This document shows positions 6,860-13,779 of a stretch of DNA of 36,111 nucleotides, piece after piece. The stretch is from positions 1 through 36,111 of the forward strand of contig JBLWGC010000129.1 in the NCBI GenBank assembly GCA_048772705.1. The letters run 5' to 3'. A program made the translations under genes and the position numbers. The notes below the pieces were generated by a model that saw only the letters and a program-made list of their open reading frames with translations, searched no databases and was not told the DNA's origin. Source of the stretch: Leidyana gryllorum EB-2025a (Eukaryota > Apicomplexa). The first letter of the stretch is position 1; every line of letters starts with the position of its first letter.

Positions 6860-6905
6860 TAAGGAGGCAAGTGTCGGAGGGGGAATCGGATGACAATGCA
6901 ACGGT

Positions 6906-6985
6906 TGACAAGAGCGGGATTCGAACCCACGCCCTTCCGAACTGCGGCCTTAACACAGCGCCTTGGTCCACTCGGCTATCATGCC
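6906..6985 (-). tRNA. tRNA-Leu-AAG: tRNA-Leu(AAG)
   Basis: Loop TTAAGGC in stem CTGTG/CGCAG. Acceptor GGCATGA/TCTTGTC has one T-T mismatch; otherwise complete. Confidence 0.87.
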
Positions 6986-7043
6986 GGAGTGTTCTTGGCT
7001 CGCCACTTGACAGGTTTTCTTTTCGTGAAGTGTCGAGAAGGGA

Positions 7044-7072
7044 GCACCCGGGTACGATTCCCGGTCTTGGAG
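7044..7072 (+). pseudogene. tRNA-Asp 3' fragment
   Basis: CACCCGGGTACGATTCCCGG plus the 3' acceptor strand is the T arm and end of Asp, lying at the place Asp holds in the Leu-Asp-Val-Gln block. Confidence 0.7.
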
Positions 7073-7125
7073 ACACTTAGTTTTTCCGCTTTAGATTTCG
7101 TGGTGCTCACCTGAAAAATGCGACT

Positions 7126-7198
7126 TACAGCCACCGAGGATCGAACTTGGGACCTTCTGCGTGTTAAGCAGACGTCGTGACCACTAGACCATGGCTGC
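7126..7198 (-). tRNA. tRNA-Val-AAC: tRNA-Val(AAC)
   Basis: Stem TCTGC/GCAGA encloses TTAACAC, anticodon AAC. Acceptor GCAGCCA pairs with TGGCTGT; one T-stem mismatch (CCAAG/CTCGG). Confidence 0.9.
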
Positions 7199-7261
7199 AG
7201 CGAAGGTCCCGCAGACCACGAGAAGTGGCGAGGCTTCACGGAAAAGTGAAGACCAGTTTCG

Positions 7262-7333
7262 AGGTCGCGCCGGGAATCGAAGCTAGGTCGGGAGATTTAG
7301 AGTCTCCAATGCTAACCACTACACCACGTAACC
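7262..7333 (-). pseudogene. Gln-body tRNA with amber anticodon CTA
   Basis: Stem GGAGA/TCTCC is perfect but the loop is CTCTAAA, so CTG has become CTA, complementary to TAG stop codons. Acceptor GGTTACG pairs well with CGCGACC. The T stem (CTAGC/CCCGG) is badly mismatched, arguing for a pseudogene. Confidence 0.7.
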
Positions 7334-7440
7334 GATTCAGTCCTTCCCGAAAAAGAGTTGGTAGAGCCATCCGGACTAGCGCTCCTCAACTGGACACATG
7401 CAGCACGCGTCTCTCTACTGACCTTTGAAATATTGTAATC

Positions 7441-7509
7441 GGCTCTTGTGTCTTAGTCGGCAGAGTGTGTGTTTGTAAAATACAAACTCGGAAATCCGGG
7501 CTCAGAGGC
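7441..7509 (+). pseudogene. Asn-derived relic, anticodon GTA
   Basis: Asn-like D arm; loop TTGTAAA reads GTA. The 3' end GCTCAGAGGC is typical of this decayed family rather than a pairing acceptor. Confidence 0.6.
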
Positions 7510-7611
7510 AACCTTCACACATACTGCGATGCCCAGGTCTGTCCAAGGGCTACAAGGCACAATTATCCCAGCTCGGGAAATAAATAGCGGCAGGTGAAGC
7601 CGTACGAAGTT

Positions 7612-7684
7612 TGGACGACCTGGGCGTCGATCCCAGTACCTCTCGCATGCTAAGCGAGCGCTCTACCATTTGAGCTAGTCGCCC
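7612..7684 (-). tRNA. tRNA-Ala-AGC: tRNA-Ala(AGC)
   Basis: Stem CTCGC/GCGAG encloses TTAGCAT. Acceptor GGGCGAC pairs with GTCGTCC, including the G3:T70 wobble that marks Ala. Confidence 0.95.
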
Positions 7685-7771
7685 GTTGTGCAGATTCCGT
7701 CGATTTTTTTGTTCTCAACATCGTATGACCACTCTCTCGACTGTACTCAGCGGGTTGCTCGACCGACAGCC

Positions 7772-7843
7772 GGCTGTTTGGTCTAGTGGTATGATTCTTC
7801 CTTCGGGTGGAAGAAGTCCTGGGTTCGATTCCCAGAACAGCCC
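7772..7843 (+). tRNA. tRNA-Pro-CGG: tRNA-Pro(CGG), tandem unit 1
   Basis: Stem CTTCC/GGAAG encloses TTCGGGT; acceptor GGCTGTT/AACAGCC and T arm CTGGG/CCCAG are perfect. First gene of the 457-bp tandem unit. Confidence 0.96.
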
Positions 7844-7924
7844 CGTTGGTTGTCGGTTGACCCGACGCTCTATCTCATCTCAAGATGGTACGGCTCTCGT
7901 CCAAAGCTGCAGCTGAGGAAGTTG

Positions 7925-7996
7925 TCCACTGTAGTCTAAGTGGCTAGGTTATGCGGCTCTCACCCGTACATCCGGGTTCAAGACCCGGCAGTGGAA
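7925..7996 (+). tRNA. tRNA-Glu-CTC: tRNA-Glu(CTC), tandem unit 1
   Basis: Loop CTCTCAC gives CTC; acceptor TCCACTG/CAGTGGA. Variable loop is one base shorter than in most Glu copies here. Confidence 0.9.
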
Positions 7997-8064
7997 GCTA
8001 CTCGAGCAAAGTGCCTCAGTAATCCCCGTCAATAGTGACTGATTCTTGATCTTCGGCCTGGATT

Positions 8065-8136
8065 GCCTTCTTAGCTTAGGGGCAGAGCATTCGCTTAGTA
8101 AGCGAAAGGTCGCCGGTTCGATTCCGGCAGAAGGCT
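8065..8136 (+). tRNA. tRNA-Thr-AGT: tRNA-Thr(AGT), tandem unit 1
   Basis: Perfect stem TTCGC/GCGAA encloses TTAGTAA; acceptor GCCTTCT/AGAAGGC and T arm GCCGG/CCGGC. Confidence 0.95.
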
Positions 8137-8162
8137 CGACTGCATCGACTAGGCACCTGCAA

Positions 8163-8218
8163 GCGGTAAGTCTCTTAGCCACGAAGCCGCAGGTTTGGAA
8201 CCTGCCGGTACCTGAGGC
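8163..8218 (+). pseudogene. Asn-derived 3' part, unit 1
   Basis: Anticodon-to-3' portion of the GCCTC-type Asn relic (TCTCTTAGCCACGAAGCCGC, TTTGGAA, ACCTGAGGC); the 5' half is absent. Confidence 0.6.
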
Positions 8219-8228
8219 ACCCACAGGG

Positions 8229-8300
8229 GGCTGTTTGGTCTAGTGGTATGATTCTTCCTTCGGGTGGAAGAAGTCCTGGGTTCGATTCCCAGAACAGCCC
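8229..8300 (+). tRNA. tRNA-Pro-CGG: tRNA-Pro(CGG), tandem unit 2
   Basis: Same as the unit 1 gene, shifted by 457 bp. Confidence 0.96.
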
Positions 8301-8381
8301 CGTTGGTTGTCGGTTGACCCGACGCTCTATCTCATCTCAAGATGGTACGGCTCTCGTCCAAAGCTGCAGCTGAGGAAGTTG

Positions 8382-8453
8382 TCCACTGTAGTCTAAGTGG
8401 CTAGGTTATGCGGCTCTCACCCGTACATCCGGGTTCAAGACCCGGCAGTGGAA
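8382..8453 (+). tRNA. tRNA-Glu-CTC: tRNA-Glu(CTC), tandem unit 2
   Basis: Same as the unit 1 gene, including the short variable loop. Confidence 0.9.
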
Positions 8454-8521
8454 GCTACTCGAGCAAAGTGCCTCAGTAATCCCCGTCAATAGTGACTGAT
8501 TCTTGATCTTCGGCCTGGATT

Positions 8522-8593
8522 GCCTTCTTAGCTTAGGGGCAGAGCATTCGCTTAGTAAGCGAAAGGTCGCCGGTTCGATTCCGGCAGAAGGCT
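8522..8593 (+). tRNA. tRNA-Thr-AGT: tRNA-Thr(AGT), tandem unit 2
   Basis: Same as the unit 1 gene. Confidence 0.95.
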
Positions 8594-8619
8594 CGACTGC
8601 ATCGACTAGGCACCTGCAA

Positions 8620-8675
8620 GCGGTAAGTCTCTTAGCCACGAAGCCGCAGGTTTGGAACCTGCCGGTACCTGAGGC
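8620..8675 (+). pseudogene. Asn-derived 3' part, unit 2
   Basis: Copy of 8163-8218. Confidence 0.6.
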
Positions 8676-8685
8676 ACCCACAGGG

Positions 8686-8757
8686 GGCTGTTTGGTCTAG
8701 TGGTATGATTCTTCCTTCGGGTGGAAGAAGTCCTGGGTTCGATTCCCAGAACAGCCC
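8686..8757 (+). tRNA. tRNA-Pro-CGG: tRNA-Pro(CGG), tandem unit 3
   Basis: Third copy of the tandem Pro gene, unchanged. Confidence 0.96.
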
Positions 8758-8838
8758 CGTTGGTTGTCGGTTGACCCGACGCTCTATCTCATCTCAAGAT
8801 GGTACGGCTCTCGTCCAAAGCTGCAGCTGAGGAAGTTG

Positions 8839-8910
8839 TCCACTGTAGTCTAAGTGGCTAGGTTATGCGGCTCTCACCCGTACATCCGGGTTCAAGACCC
8901 GGCAGTGGAA
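8839..8910 (+). tRNA. tRNA-Glu-CTC: tRNA-Glu(CTC), tandem unit 3
   Basis: Third copy, unchanged. Confidence 0.9.
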
Positions 8911-8978
8911 GCTACTCGAGCAAAGTGCCTCAGTAATCCCCGTCAATAGTGACTGATGCGTGATTCGCGGCTTGCATT

Positions 8979-9050
8979 GCCTTCTTAGCTTAGGGGCAGA
9001 GCATTCGCTTAGTAAGCGAAAGGTCGCCGGTTCGATTCCGGCAGAAGGCT
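8979..9050 (+). tRNA. tRNA-Thr-AGT: tRNA-Thr(AGT), tandem unit 3
   Basis: Consensus Thr gene, but its 5' flank (CGGCTTGCATT) differs from units 1 and 2 and matches 14960, so a unit boundary lies just upstream. Confidence 0.95.
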
Positions 9051-9097
9051 TGCTCACGAGCCAATCTATCCTACAACTGTTCCCTTGTGCGCACACT

Positions 9098-9169
9098 TAG
9101 CAGTGCGTCGTTTCGATCGACGGACCTTTGGGTTATGAGCCCAACACTCTTCCACCGAGCTACACTGCT
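9098..9169 (-). tRNA. tRNA-iMet-CAT: Initiator tRNA-Met(CAT)
   Basis: Same initiator features as 5852-5923; one D-loop substitution. Lies 3'-to-3' with Thr at 8979, an order repeated at 14977 and 27449. Confidence 0.95.
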
Positions 9170-9309
9170 TAGTCTGCAACATGTCAGAGGTAGCCGAAAT
9201 GCGATTCTCGAGAGGTTAGTTGCGCTGACTGCCCTACCGAAGTGGGCTAACGAGGTGGCTGTGTTGGTTCTGGGGCAACTTGTCCCATCGGGTCAACCGA
9301 CGACCAAGA

Positions 9310-9376
9310 GGGCTGTTCTGGGAATCGAACCAGGACTCCACCCTGAGGAGGGGTCACAGCACTAGACCAAACAGCC
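9310..9376 (-). pseudogene. tRNA-Pro, decayed
   Basis: Acceptor GGCTGTT/AACAGCC is kept, but D-loop, variable region and T stem have lost bases (67 nt total). The loop TCAGGGT lacks T33. Confidence 0.72.
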
Positions 9377-9465
9377 GACCGTTTGGTGGTGCAAACCGCT
9401 GAGTACAGTTGAGAGAGTGGTCATACTATGTTGAGAACCAACACATGCGATGAGGTCTGCAGAAC

Positions 9466-9538
9466 GGGCGACTAGCTCAAATGGTAGAGCGCTCGCTTAG
9501 CATGCGAGAGGTACTGGGATCGATGCCCAGGTCGTCCA
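9466..9538 (+). tRNA. tRNA-Ala-AGC: tRNA-Ala(AGC)
   Basis: Consensus copy: loop TTAGCAT, acceptor GGGCGAC/GTCGTCC with G3:T70. Confidence 0.95.
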
Positions 9539-9679
9539 AACTTCGTACGGCTGCACCTGCCGCTATTTATTTACCGAGTTGAGAGCTTTTAATTGTGCTG
9601 TGCAGCCCTTGGACAGACCTGGGCACCGCAGTATGTGTGAACAAAATCTGAGTTGCAGCAGTTGTGATTGCTGGAACTG

Positions 9680-9751
9680 CTCCGAGACCGGGAATCGAAC
9701 CCGGCTCTTCCGCGTGACAGGCGGAAATACTGACCACTATACTATCTCGGA
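9680..9751 (-). tRNA. tRNA-Asp-GTC: tRNA-Asp(GTC)
   Basis: Stem TCCGC/GCGGA encloses CTGTCAC; acceptor TCCGAGA/TCTCGGA is perfect. Confidence 0.94.
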
Positions 9752-9830
9752 CGCTAGTAAACACGCCGGCCTCCAACCCCAGAACTCCTCGCATTTTGGT
9801 ATTTGACGGACAGGAAACGGGTAACACTTC

Positions 9831-9875
9831 GGCAAGATGGGCGAGTGCTGTGTGCAAGCCGCCGTCCGAAAATGC
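9831..9875 (+). pseudogene. tRNA-Leu 5' fragment
   Basis: GGCAAGATGGGCGAG then a shortened D-loop, loop TGCAAGC and variable arm TCCGAAAATG; the 3' part is unrelated. Same form, reversed, at 12520. Confidence 0.6.
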
Positions 9876-9912
9876 GGGCGGAGAATCGCAACCATGTTAG
9901 GCTGATGACTGA

Positions 9913-9984
9913 AGCCTACTGCTGGAATCGAACCGGCGACCTTTCGCTTACTAAGCGAATGCTCTGCCCCTAAGCTAAGAAGGC
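9913..9984 (-). tRNA. tRNA-Thr-AGT: tRNA-Thr(AGT)
   Basis: Loop TTAGTAA in a perfect stem; acceptor GCCTTCT/AGTAGGC has one T-T mismatch. Its 5' flank carries the CATATG-type motif seen by Thr(TGT) genes. Confidence 0.9.
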
Positions 9985-10088
9985 ATTCGCTGTCTCGATC
10001 CATATGAGGGTTTGATGCTGGGAATAGCATCATCTCCACCACAGAATTCATGCGTGAGTTGGTGTCTGACCCCTCTAATCACATCGCA

Positions 10089-10163
10089 CGACAACTGCTG
10101 GATCTGCACCAGAGCGGCCCAGGCCCAGCTGAATTCCCCGCTTCCCTACTCGGGCAAGTTGAC
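10089..10163 (-). pseudogene. tRNA-Ser, decayed
   Basis: Both acceptor strands and the Ser flank GTCGTGCGATG are present, but the D-loop and anticodon arm are scrambled and no anticodon can be read. Confidence 0.65.
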
Positions 10164-10251
10164 AACTGTCGATTCCGGCATGCGGCGAGGAGTGGCCCCA
10201 CATACGGCCGCGATAAGTGCTTATTTTCACCGCCTCCCGTGACTACCTACC

Positions 10252-10324
10252 GCCTCGGTAGCTCAGTTGGGAAAGCGCCAGACTGAAGATCTGAAAGTCC
10301 CGTCTTCGACCCACGGCCGAGGCA
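10252..10324 (+). tRNA. tRNA-Phe-GAA: tRNA-Phe(GAA), slightly diverged
   Basis: Loop CTGAAGA gives GAA; acceptor GCCTCGG/CCGAGGC is perfect. One mismatch each in the anticodon and T stems. Confidence 0.83.
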
Positions 10325-10452
10325 GAGAGGTTGTGACATTTGGTGTCATCCCTCGCACCCCCGTGCGACTCGAGCTTGCCAGCAGCGTTCCGCAGATTTT
10401 CAATGGGCAGTCGTCCACTCATCAAGCACGGCATGCAATAGCTCTTCGAAGT

Positions 10453-10479
10453 TGGAGACCGCTAGCTCAAAGGGTAGAG
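10453..10479 (+). pseudogene. tRNA-Ala D-arm scrap
   Basis: GCTAGCTCAAAGGGTAGAG matches the Ala 5' part and runs directly into the Leu-derived relic at 10480. Confidence 0.45.
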
Positions 10480-10560
10480 TGCACAGATTGGGTGGTGACC
10501 CGCGGTGCCGAACTTGAGTTTGGATGGCGCAAGTCTGCATGGCTCCGAATGGCAGCCACT
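10480..10560 (+). pseudogene. Leu(CAA)-derived relic
   Basis: TGCACAGAT and GGCGCAAGTCTGCATGG match the Leu(CAA) gene; the loop is CTTGAGT. Paralogue of 6132-6211, with which it shares the downstream Arg(CCG) and Ser fragment. Confidence 0.65.
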
Positions 10561-10593
10561 CTTCTCGATTCCACTGTTGAGCGAGACCACGAG

Positions 10594-10666
10594 AACGGTG
10601 GGCGAGACCCGAACCCACAACCTTTGCCTCCGGAGGGCAACACGCTATCCATTGCGCCACCACCCC
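10594..10666 (-). tRNA. tRNA-Arg-CCG: tRNA-Arg(CCG)
   Basis: Loop CTCCGGA in stem TTGCC/GGCAA. Acceptor GGGGTGG/CCACCGT has one G-G mismatch. Confidence 0.87.
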
Positions 10667-10713
10667 GCACAACCCACAGCCTCACTGTCTCAAACGCCTG
10701 AGTCGTCAGTATC

Positions 10714-10750
10714 GCCTGGCCCCACTGGTTCAGATCTAGCAGCTGTCGAG
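10714..10750 (+). pseudogene. tRNA-Ser 3' fragment
   Basis: Paralogue of 6364-6400. Confidence 0.6.
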
Positions 10751-10865
10751 TGACGTGGCAGGCGGAGTTCAAAAAGACTCGTTACCTTATTTGAGACAGG
10801 GGATGAGTCAAGCTTGCTGAACCGTATGTGAAGCCACTGGCCGCTAAATGCCGAGTTCGACAGGT

Positions 10866-10919
10866 GGCAACTTGCCCGAGTGTTCAAGGGGGTAGACTAG
10901 AAATCTACTGGGCCTGGCC
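10866..10919 (+). pseudogene. tRNA-Ser(AGA), 3' truncated
   Basis: GGCAACT acceptor, D arm and full stem GTAGA/TCTAC with loop CTAGAAA are present; the gene ends within the variable arm. Confidence 0.8.
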
Positions 10920-10981
10920 AACGAGGTGGCTGTGTTGGTTCTGGGGGCAACTTGTCCCGTCGGATCCACTGACGACCAATA

Positions 10982-11053
10982 GGGCTGTTCTGGGAATCGA
11001 ACCCAGGACTTCTTCCACCCGAAGGAAGAATCATACCACTAGACCAAACAGCC
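10982..11053 (-). tRNA. tRNA-Pro-CGG: tRNA-Pro(CGG)
   Basis: Consensus copy with loop TTCGGGT and perfect acceptor. Confidence 0.95.
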
Positions 11054-11130
11054 GCCTAGCCGGTGGTTCAACCAGCTGGGTAAAGTCGAGAGACTTGTCT
11101 CACTACGTGAAGTATCACTCAATGCCATGA

Positions 11131-11203
11131 GGTAGGCTAACCCAGATGATGAAATGGTGGCTTACTATACGAAAGGTACTGGGATCGATTCCCAGCCCAT
11201 CCG
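11131..11203 (+). pseudogene. Ala-derived relic, loop TTACTAT
   Basis: Member of the enlarged D-loop family (see 5477). Acceptor and anticodon stem do not pair; the T arm is intact. Confidence 0.65.
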
Positions 11204-11279
11204 AGTTACATCGATGGAATGTTCGCCGGAGTAGTCTACTTGGCCTATCAACGCTGTCTGCCGAAACCACATCGCTACT

Positions 11280-11359
11280 TCCGGTGGGACGGAATCGAAC
11301 CGCCGACTACCTGATGCCAGCACTACAGTCAGATGCTCTACCAACTGAGCTACCCCCGG
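11280..11359 (-). tRNA. tRNA-Tyr-GTA: tRNA-Tyr(GTA) with 7-nt intron
   Basis: CTGTAG, then intron TGCTGGC, then A-TCAGG closes the stem TCTGA. Acceptor CCGGGGG/CCACCGG has one mismatch. C1:G72 fits eukaryotic Tyr. Confidence 0.9.
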
Positions 11360-11386
11360 CCGTTTAACTGCTCCGGGGTTCGAAAG

Positions 11387-11459
11387 GCTCAACCCCAGAT
11401 CCTCGCCCTGTCGCACTGCGGTCTGAGCACAGCGCCTTAGAGAAATCGGCCATCTTGCC
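11387..11459 (-). pseudogene. tRNA-Leu(CAG) with replaced 3' third
   Basis: Same chimera as 5204: Leu through the variable arm (loop CTCAGAC), then GAGGATCTGGGGTTGAGCC. Beside Tyr. Confidence 0.72.
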
Positions 11460-11553
11460 GGGATGTTGTTGGCTCGCCGCTCCACGCGTTTTCTGTGCTT
11501 GGAATCTCATAATGGAAGAACTTTTGGGGTTGGAGGCCGGCGTGTTCAGAGCA

Positions 11554-11625
11554 TTTGAGATAGTATGGTGGTTAGTATTTCCGCCTGTCACTCGGAAGAC
11601 CCGGGTTCGATTCCCGGTCTCAGAG
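11554..11625 (+). tRNA. tRNA-Asp-GTC: tRNA-Asp(GTC)
   Basis: Acceptor TTTGAGA/TCTCAGA pairs, with a compensating T-A at 3:70. Loop CTGTCAC; one anticodon-stem mismatch. Confidence 0.85.
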
Positions 11626-11691
11626 CAGTTCCAGCCCCTCACAACTGCTGCAACTCAGATTTTGTTTCAGCTGGTCTGGCCCCCTGTGGGC

Positions 11692-11766
11692 GCCTCAGGT
11701 ACTGGCAGGTTCCAAACCTGCGACTTTGTGGCTAAGAGACTTACTCTGCTGGCTGAGCTACGAGGC
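11692..11766 (-). pseudogene. Asn-derived relic, loop CTCTTAG
   Basis: Most complete GCCTC-type copy: D arm GCTC/GAG, loop CTCTTAG (CTT), T stem GCAGG/CCTGC with TTTGGAA. The anticodon stem TAAGT/CCACA cannot pair, and CAGTACCTGAGGC is longer than a normal acceptor strand. Confidence 0.6.
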
Positions 11767-11823
11767 TCAGCTACGATGATTGGAGTTTGCGATAAGCTTG
11801 CAGGTGCCTAGTCGATGCAGTCA

Positions 11824-11895
11824 AGCCTTCTGCCGGAATCGAACCGGCGACCTTTCGCTTAGTAAGCGAATGCTCTGCCCCTAAGCTAAGAAGGC
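11824..11895 (-). tRNA. Thr-body tRNA with anticodon ACT
   Basis: All stems match consensus Thr (GCCTTCT/AGAAGGC, TTCGC/GCGAA), but the loop is TTACTAA: anticodon ACT, a Ser anticodon, one base from AGT. Confidence 0.8.
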
Positions 11896-11959
11896 AATTC
11901 AAAAAGGAAATGACGCATCTAACCCCGTTGAGGGAGGTTACTGAAGCACTCCAAGGAGC

Positions 11960-12031
11960 TCCACTGCCGGCCCTTGAACCCGGACCGTGCGGGTGAAAGC
12001 CGCATATCCCAGCCGGCCTCAGCCAGACCCT
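11960..12031 (-). pseudogene. tRNA-Glu(TTC) lacking its 5' acceptor
   Basis: Stem TGCGG/CCGCA with CTTTCAC and the 3' end CAGTGGA are present. The 5' 7 nt do not pair and the D arm is GCTGAGGCCGGC. Same form at 16913. Confidence 0.7.
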
Positions 12032-12046
12032 CATGTGATCGAGACA

Positions 12047-12095
12047 GGGCCTGCCTGGTTAGCTGAGGGGCAAAACGCTCGCATGGGTGCGAGGG
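12047..12095 (+). pseudogene. Thr-like 5' fragment
   Basis: GGTTAGCTGAGGGGCAAAACG resembles a Thr D arm, followed by the hairpin CTCGC-ATGGGT-GCGAG; no T arm. A shorter relative lies at 16860. Confidence 0.4.
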
Positions 12096-12120
12096 TTGAC
12101 ACCAAATGTCACAGCCTCTC

Positions 12121-12193
12121 TGCCTCGGCCGTGGATCGAACACGGGACTTCCAGATCTTCAGTCTGGCGCTCTCCCAACTGAGCTACCGAGGC
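12121..12193 (-). tRNA. tRNA-Phe-GAA: tRNA-Phe(GAA)
   Basis: Stem CCAGA/TCTGG encloses CTGAAGA; acceptor GCCTCGG/CCGAGGC and T stem CCGTG/CACGG are perfect. Confidence 0.96.
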
Positions 12194-12273
12194 GGTAGGT
12201 AGTCAGGACAGGCGGTGAAAATAAGCACTTACCGCGGCCGGCCACTCCTCGCCTCACGCCGGAATCGACAGTT

Positions 12274-12339
12274 ACCAACTTGCCCGAGTGGAGGGTAGAT
12301 TTGAATTCTACTGGGCCTGGGCAGATCCAGCAGTTGTCG
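12274..12339 (+). pseudogene. tRNA-Ser-like relic, loop TTTGAAT
   Basis: Ser ends and stem GTAGA/TCTAC are present, and the loop reads TGA (a Ser anticodon). The D-loop is shortened and the T arm is missing, so it is non-functional. Confidence 0.65.
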
Positions 12340-12403
12340 TGCGATGTGGTGGAAATGATGCAATTCGCAGCATCAAAAACTCATATGGGTCGAGACAGGG
12401 AAT

Positions 12404-12475
12404 GCCTCCTTAGCTTAGGGGCAGAGCCTTCGCTTTGTAAGCGAAAGGTCGCTGGTTCGATTCCGGCAGGAGGCT
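12404..12475 (+). tRNA. tRNA-Thr-TGT: tRNA-Thr(TGT)
   Basis: Acceptor GCCTCCT pairs with AGGAGGC, a compensated change from other Thr genes. Loop TTTGTAA in TTCGC/GCGAA. Confidence 0.94.
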
Positions 12476-12519
12476 TCAGTCATTAGCCTAAACATGGTTG
12501 CGATCATCCGCCCGCATTT

Positions 12520-12558
12520 TCGGACGGCGACTTGCACACAGCACTCGGCCATCTCGCC
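12520..12558 (-). pseudogene. tRNA-Leu 5' fragment
   Basis: Reverse-orientation relative of 9831-9875, with the same shortened D-loop and TGCAAG. Confidence 0.6.
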
Positions 12559-12652
12559 GAAGTGTTGTTGGCTCGCCGTTCCACCCGTTTCCCGTCGTGT
12601 AATCTCAAAATGCGAGGACTTCTGGGGTTGGAGGCCGGCGTGTTTACTAGCG

Positions 12653-12724
12653 TCCGAGATAGTGTAGTGGTCAGTATTTCCGCCTGTCACGCGGAAGACC
12701 CGCGTTCGATTCCCGGTCTCGGAG
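12653..12724 (+). tRNA. tRNA-Asp-GTC: tRNA-Asp(GTC)
   Basis: Acceptor TCCGAGA/TCTCGGA and loop CTGTCAC are consensus. A TTTTT run lies 27 nt downstream. Confidence 0.94.
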
Positions 12725-12750
12725 CACAGTTGCTTTCGCTTGAGATTGTC

Positions 12751-12755
12751 TTTTT
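12751..12755 (+). terminator. Possible Pol III terminator after Asp
   Basis: TTTTT inside the conserved Asp-Val spacer, 27 nt past the Asp gene. Confidence 0.45.
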
Positions 12756-12778
12756 GGTGCTCGCTGAAAGTTGCGAGC

Positions 12779-12851
12779 TACAACCAACGAGGATCGAACT
12801 CGGGACCTTCTGCGTGTTAAGCAGACGTCGTAACCACTAGACCATGGCTGC
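12779..12851 (-). tRNA. tRNA-Val-AAC: tRNA-Val(AAC)
   Basis: Loop TTAACAC in TCTGC/GCAGA. Acceptor GCAGCCA/TGGTTGT has one C-T mismatch. Confidence 0.88.
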
Positions 12852-12904
12852 ACGGAGCTTCCGGACTGTGAGAGGGGCGTGGTCTCGGGAACACACATAT
12901 CATG

Positions 12905-13125
12905 AACGCTCCAAGTTCGAGTAGGTCAATGCGATCCCAGTGGATTACTCCAGCATCGCCTTCTGCCCACCGGATGGCCGGACTGGAGCAGGCGTCACTG
13001 GAACTCGAGCACAGAACCCCCACTTCGCTAAAAGGATACCATATCCATCAGGCCATGGTGCCGGTCGACGGGGGGAGTAAGCTGAGGTACGTGGGGAAAT
13101 AACACCCAAGCTTGCGGTGGGATAG
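12905..13125. repeat. Direct repeat with 25100-25320
   Basis: CAAGTTCGAGTAGGTCAATG through the Arg relic to AAGCTTGCGGTGGGATAGAA matches 25100-25320 in the same orientation with few differences. Confidence 0.85.
12991..13062 (-). pseudogene. Arg(ACG)-derived relic
   Basis: ATGGCCTGATGGATATGG is the Arg D arm; the anticodon arm (TCCTTTTAGCGAAGTGG) no longer pairs. Duplicate at 25175. Confidence 0.62.
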
Positions 13126-13240
13126 AAATGAACCGCAAAAGATGCGGGAGCCTGATTGTCATCTACGGACCTGTAATTTACAGAAATGGGACGGGCTGTA
13201 GTAGTACTCATTACTTTGTGGTCAGGAATGGAAGTGTCAC

Positions 13241-13311
13241 GCATCTGTGGTCTCTTGGTAGAATGTGTCGTTGCCACCGAGACGACCCAGGTTTGCTTCC
13301 CGGCAGATGCA
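13241..13311 (+). tRNA. tRNA-Gly-GCC: tRNA-Gly(GCC), slightly diverged
   Basis: Loop TTGCCAC gives GCC; acceptor GCATCTG/CAGATGC is perfect. T-loop TTTGCTT deviates from TTCGATT and one anticodon-stem pair is lost. Confidence 0.75.
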
Positions 13312-13379
13312 GAGGAGATGGCACAAGGTTGATTGCGCCTTCTACGTGAATTGGTGTCTGACCCTCCAGTCACATCGCA

Positions 13380-13470
13380 CGACAACTGCTGGATTTGAAC
13401 CAGCGCGGGCCAGGCCCAGCCAGGCCCAGTAGATTTCTAGTCTACCCCCTTAACCACTCGGCAAGTTGCC
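13380..13470 (-). tRNA. tRNA-Ser-AGA: tRNA-Ser(AGA) with enlarged variable arm
   Basis: Stem GTAGA/TCTAC with CTAGAAA gives AGA. The variable arm holds a 10-nt tandem duplication (GGGCCTGGCT twice), so the gene is 91 nt against 82 in other copies. One base is missing before the D arm. Confidence 0.8.
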
Positions 13471-13532
13471 ACCTGTCGGACTTGGCATCTTGCGCCCCGT
13501 GGCTTCACATACGGTTCAGCAAGCTTGAGTCG

Positions 13533-13605
13533 GACTGCTCGCGCTGCCCGAAGCCGCGGTCTCTCCATTGAAAGTCTAGGGGTCTACCGACGGAGCTGGC
13601 GCGGC
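13533..13605 (-). pseudogene. Lys-derived relic, loop CTTTCAA
   Basis: GCCGCGC and the D arm are Lys-like and the loop again reads TTC, but the anticodon stem and 3' acceptor no longer pair. It shares the tail GCGCGAGCAG with other Lys relics. Confidence 0.58.
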
Positions 13606-13705
13606 AAGGAAGCTCGGACTTAGTAACTAGTTCCTCCCGTATTGGTCGCAGAATGTTGGGGCTTCCTCGGGTCCAGAGCAACTATTTATCAGAGATCCAC
13701 TCACT

Positions 13706-13779
13706 TGGTCACGCCCGGGCTCGAACCGGGGACCTTGAGCTTATTAGGCTCACGCTCTAACCGACTGAGCTACGCGACC
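13706..13779 (-). tRNA. tRNA-Ile-AAT: tRNA-Ile(AAT)
   Basis: Stem TGAGC/GCTCA encloses CTAATAA, anticodon AAT. Acceptor GGTCGCG/CGTGACC and T arm CCCGG/CCGGG are sound. The only clean Ile(AAT) here. Confidence 0.94.

Larger units (their letters stand above)
7773..8957. repeat. 457-bp tandem repeat, 2.6 copies (Pro-Glu-Thr)
   Basis: Units 7773-8229 and 8230-8686 look identical by eye; the third (8687-8957) matches until about 8957 and then changes flank, though its Thr gene is still consensus. Each unit holds Pro(CGG), Glu(CTC), Thr(AGT) and, in the first two, an Asn-derived half. Confidence 0.95.

Noticed and set aside
7773-8957. CRISPR-like array
   Set aside because: Units are 457 bp and contain three whole tRNA genes; no short repeat-spacer pattern.
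12047-12095. Separate tRNA gene with anticodon inside CTCGC-ATGGGT-GCGAG
   Set aside because: The loop is 6 nt, has no T33 and there is no T arm; kept only as a low-confidence fragment.
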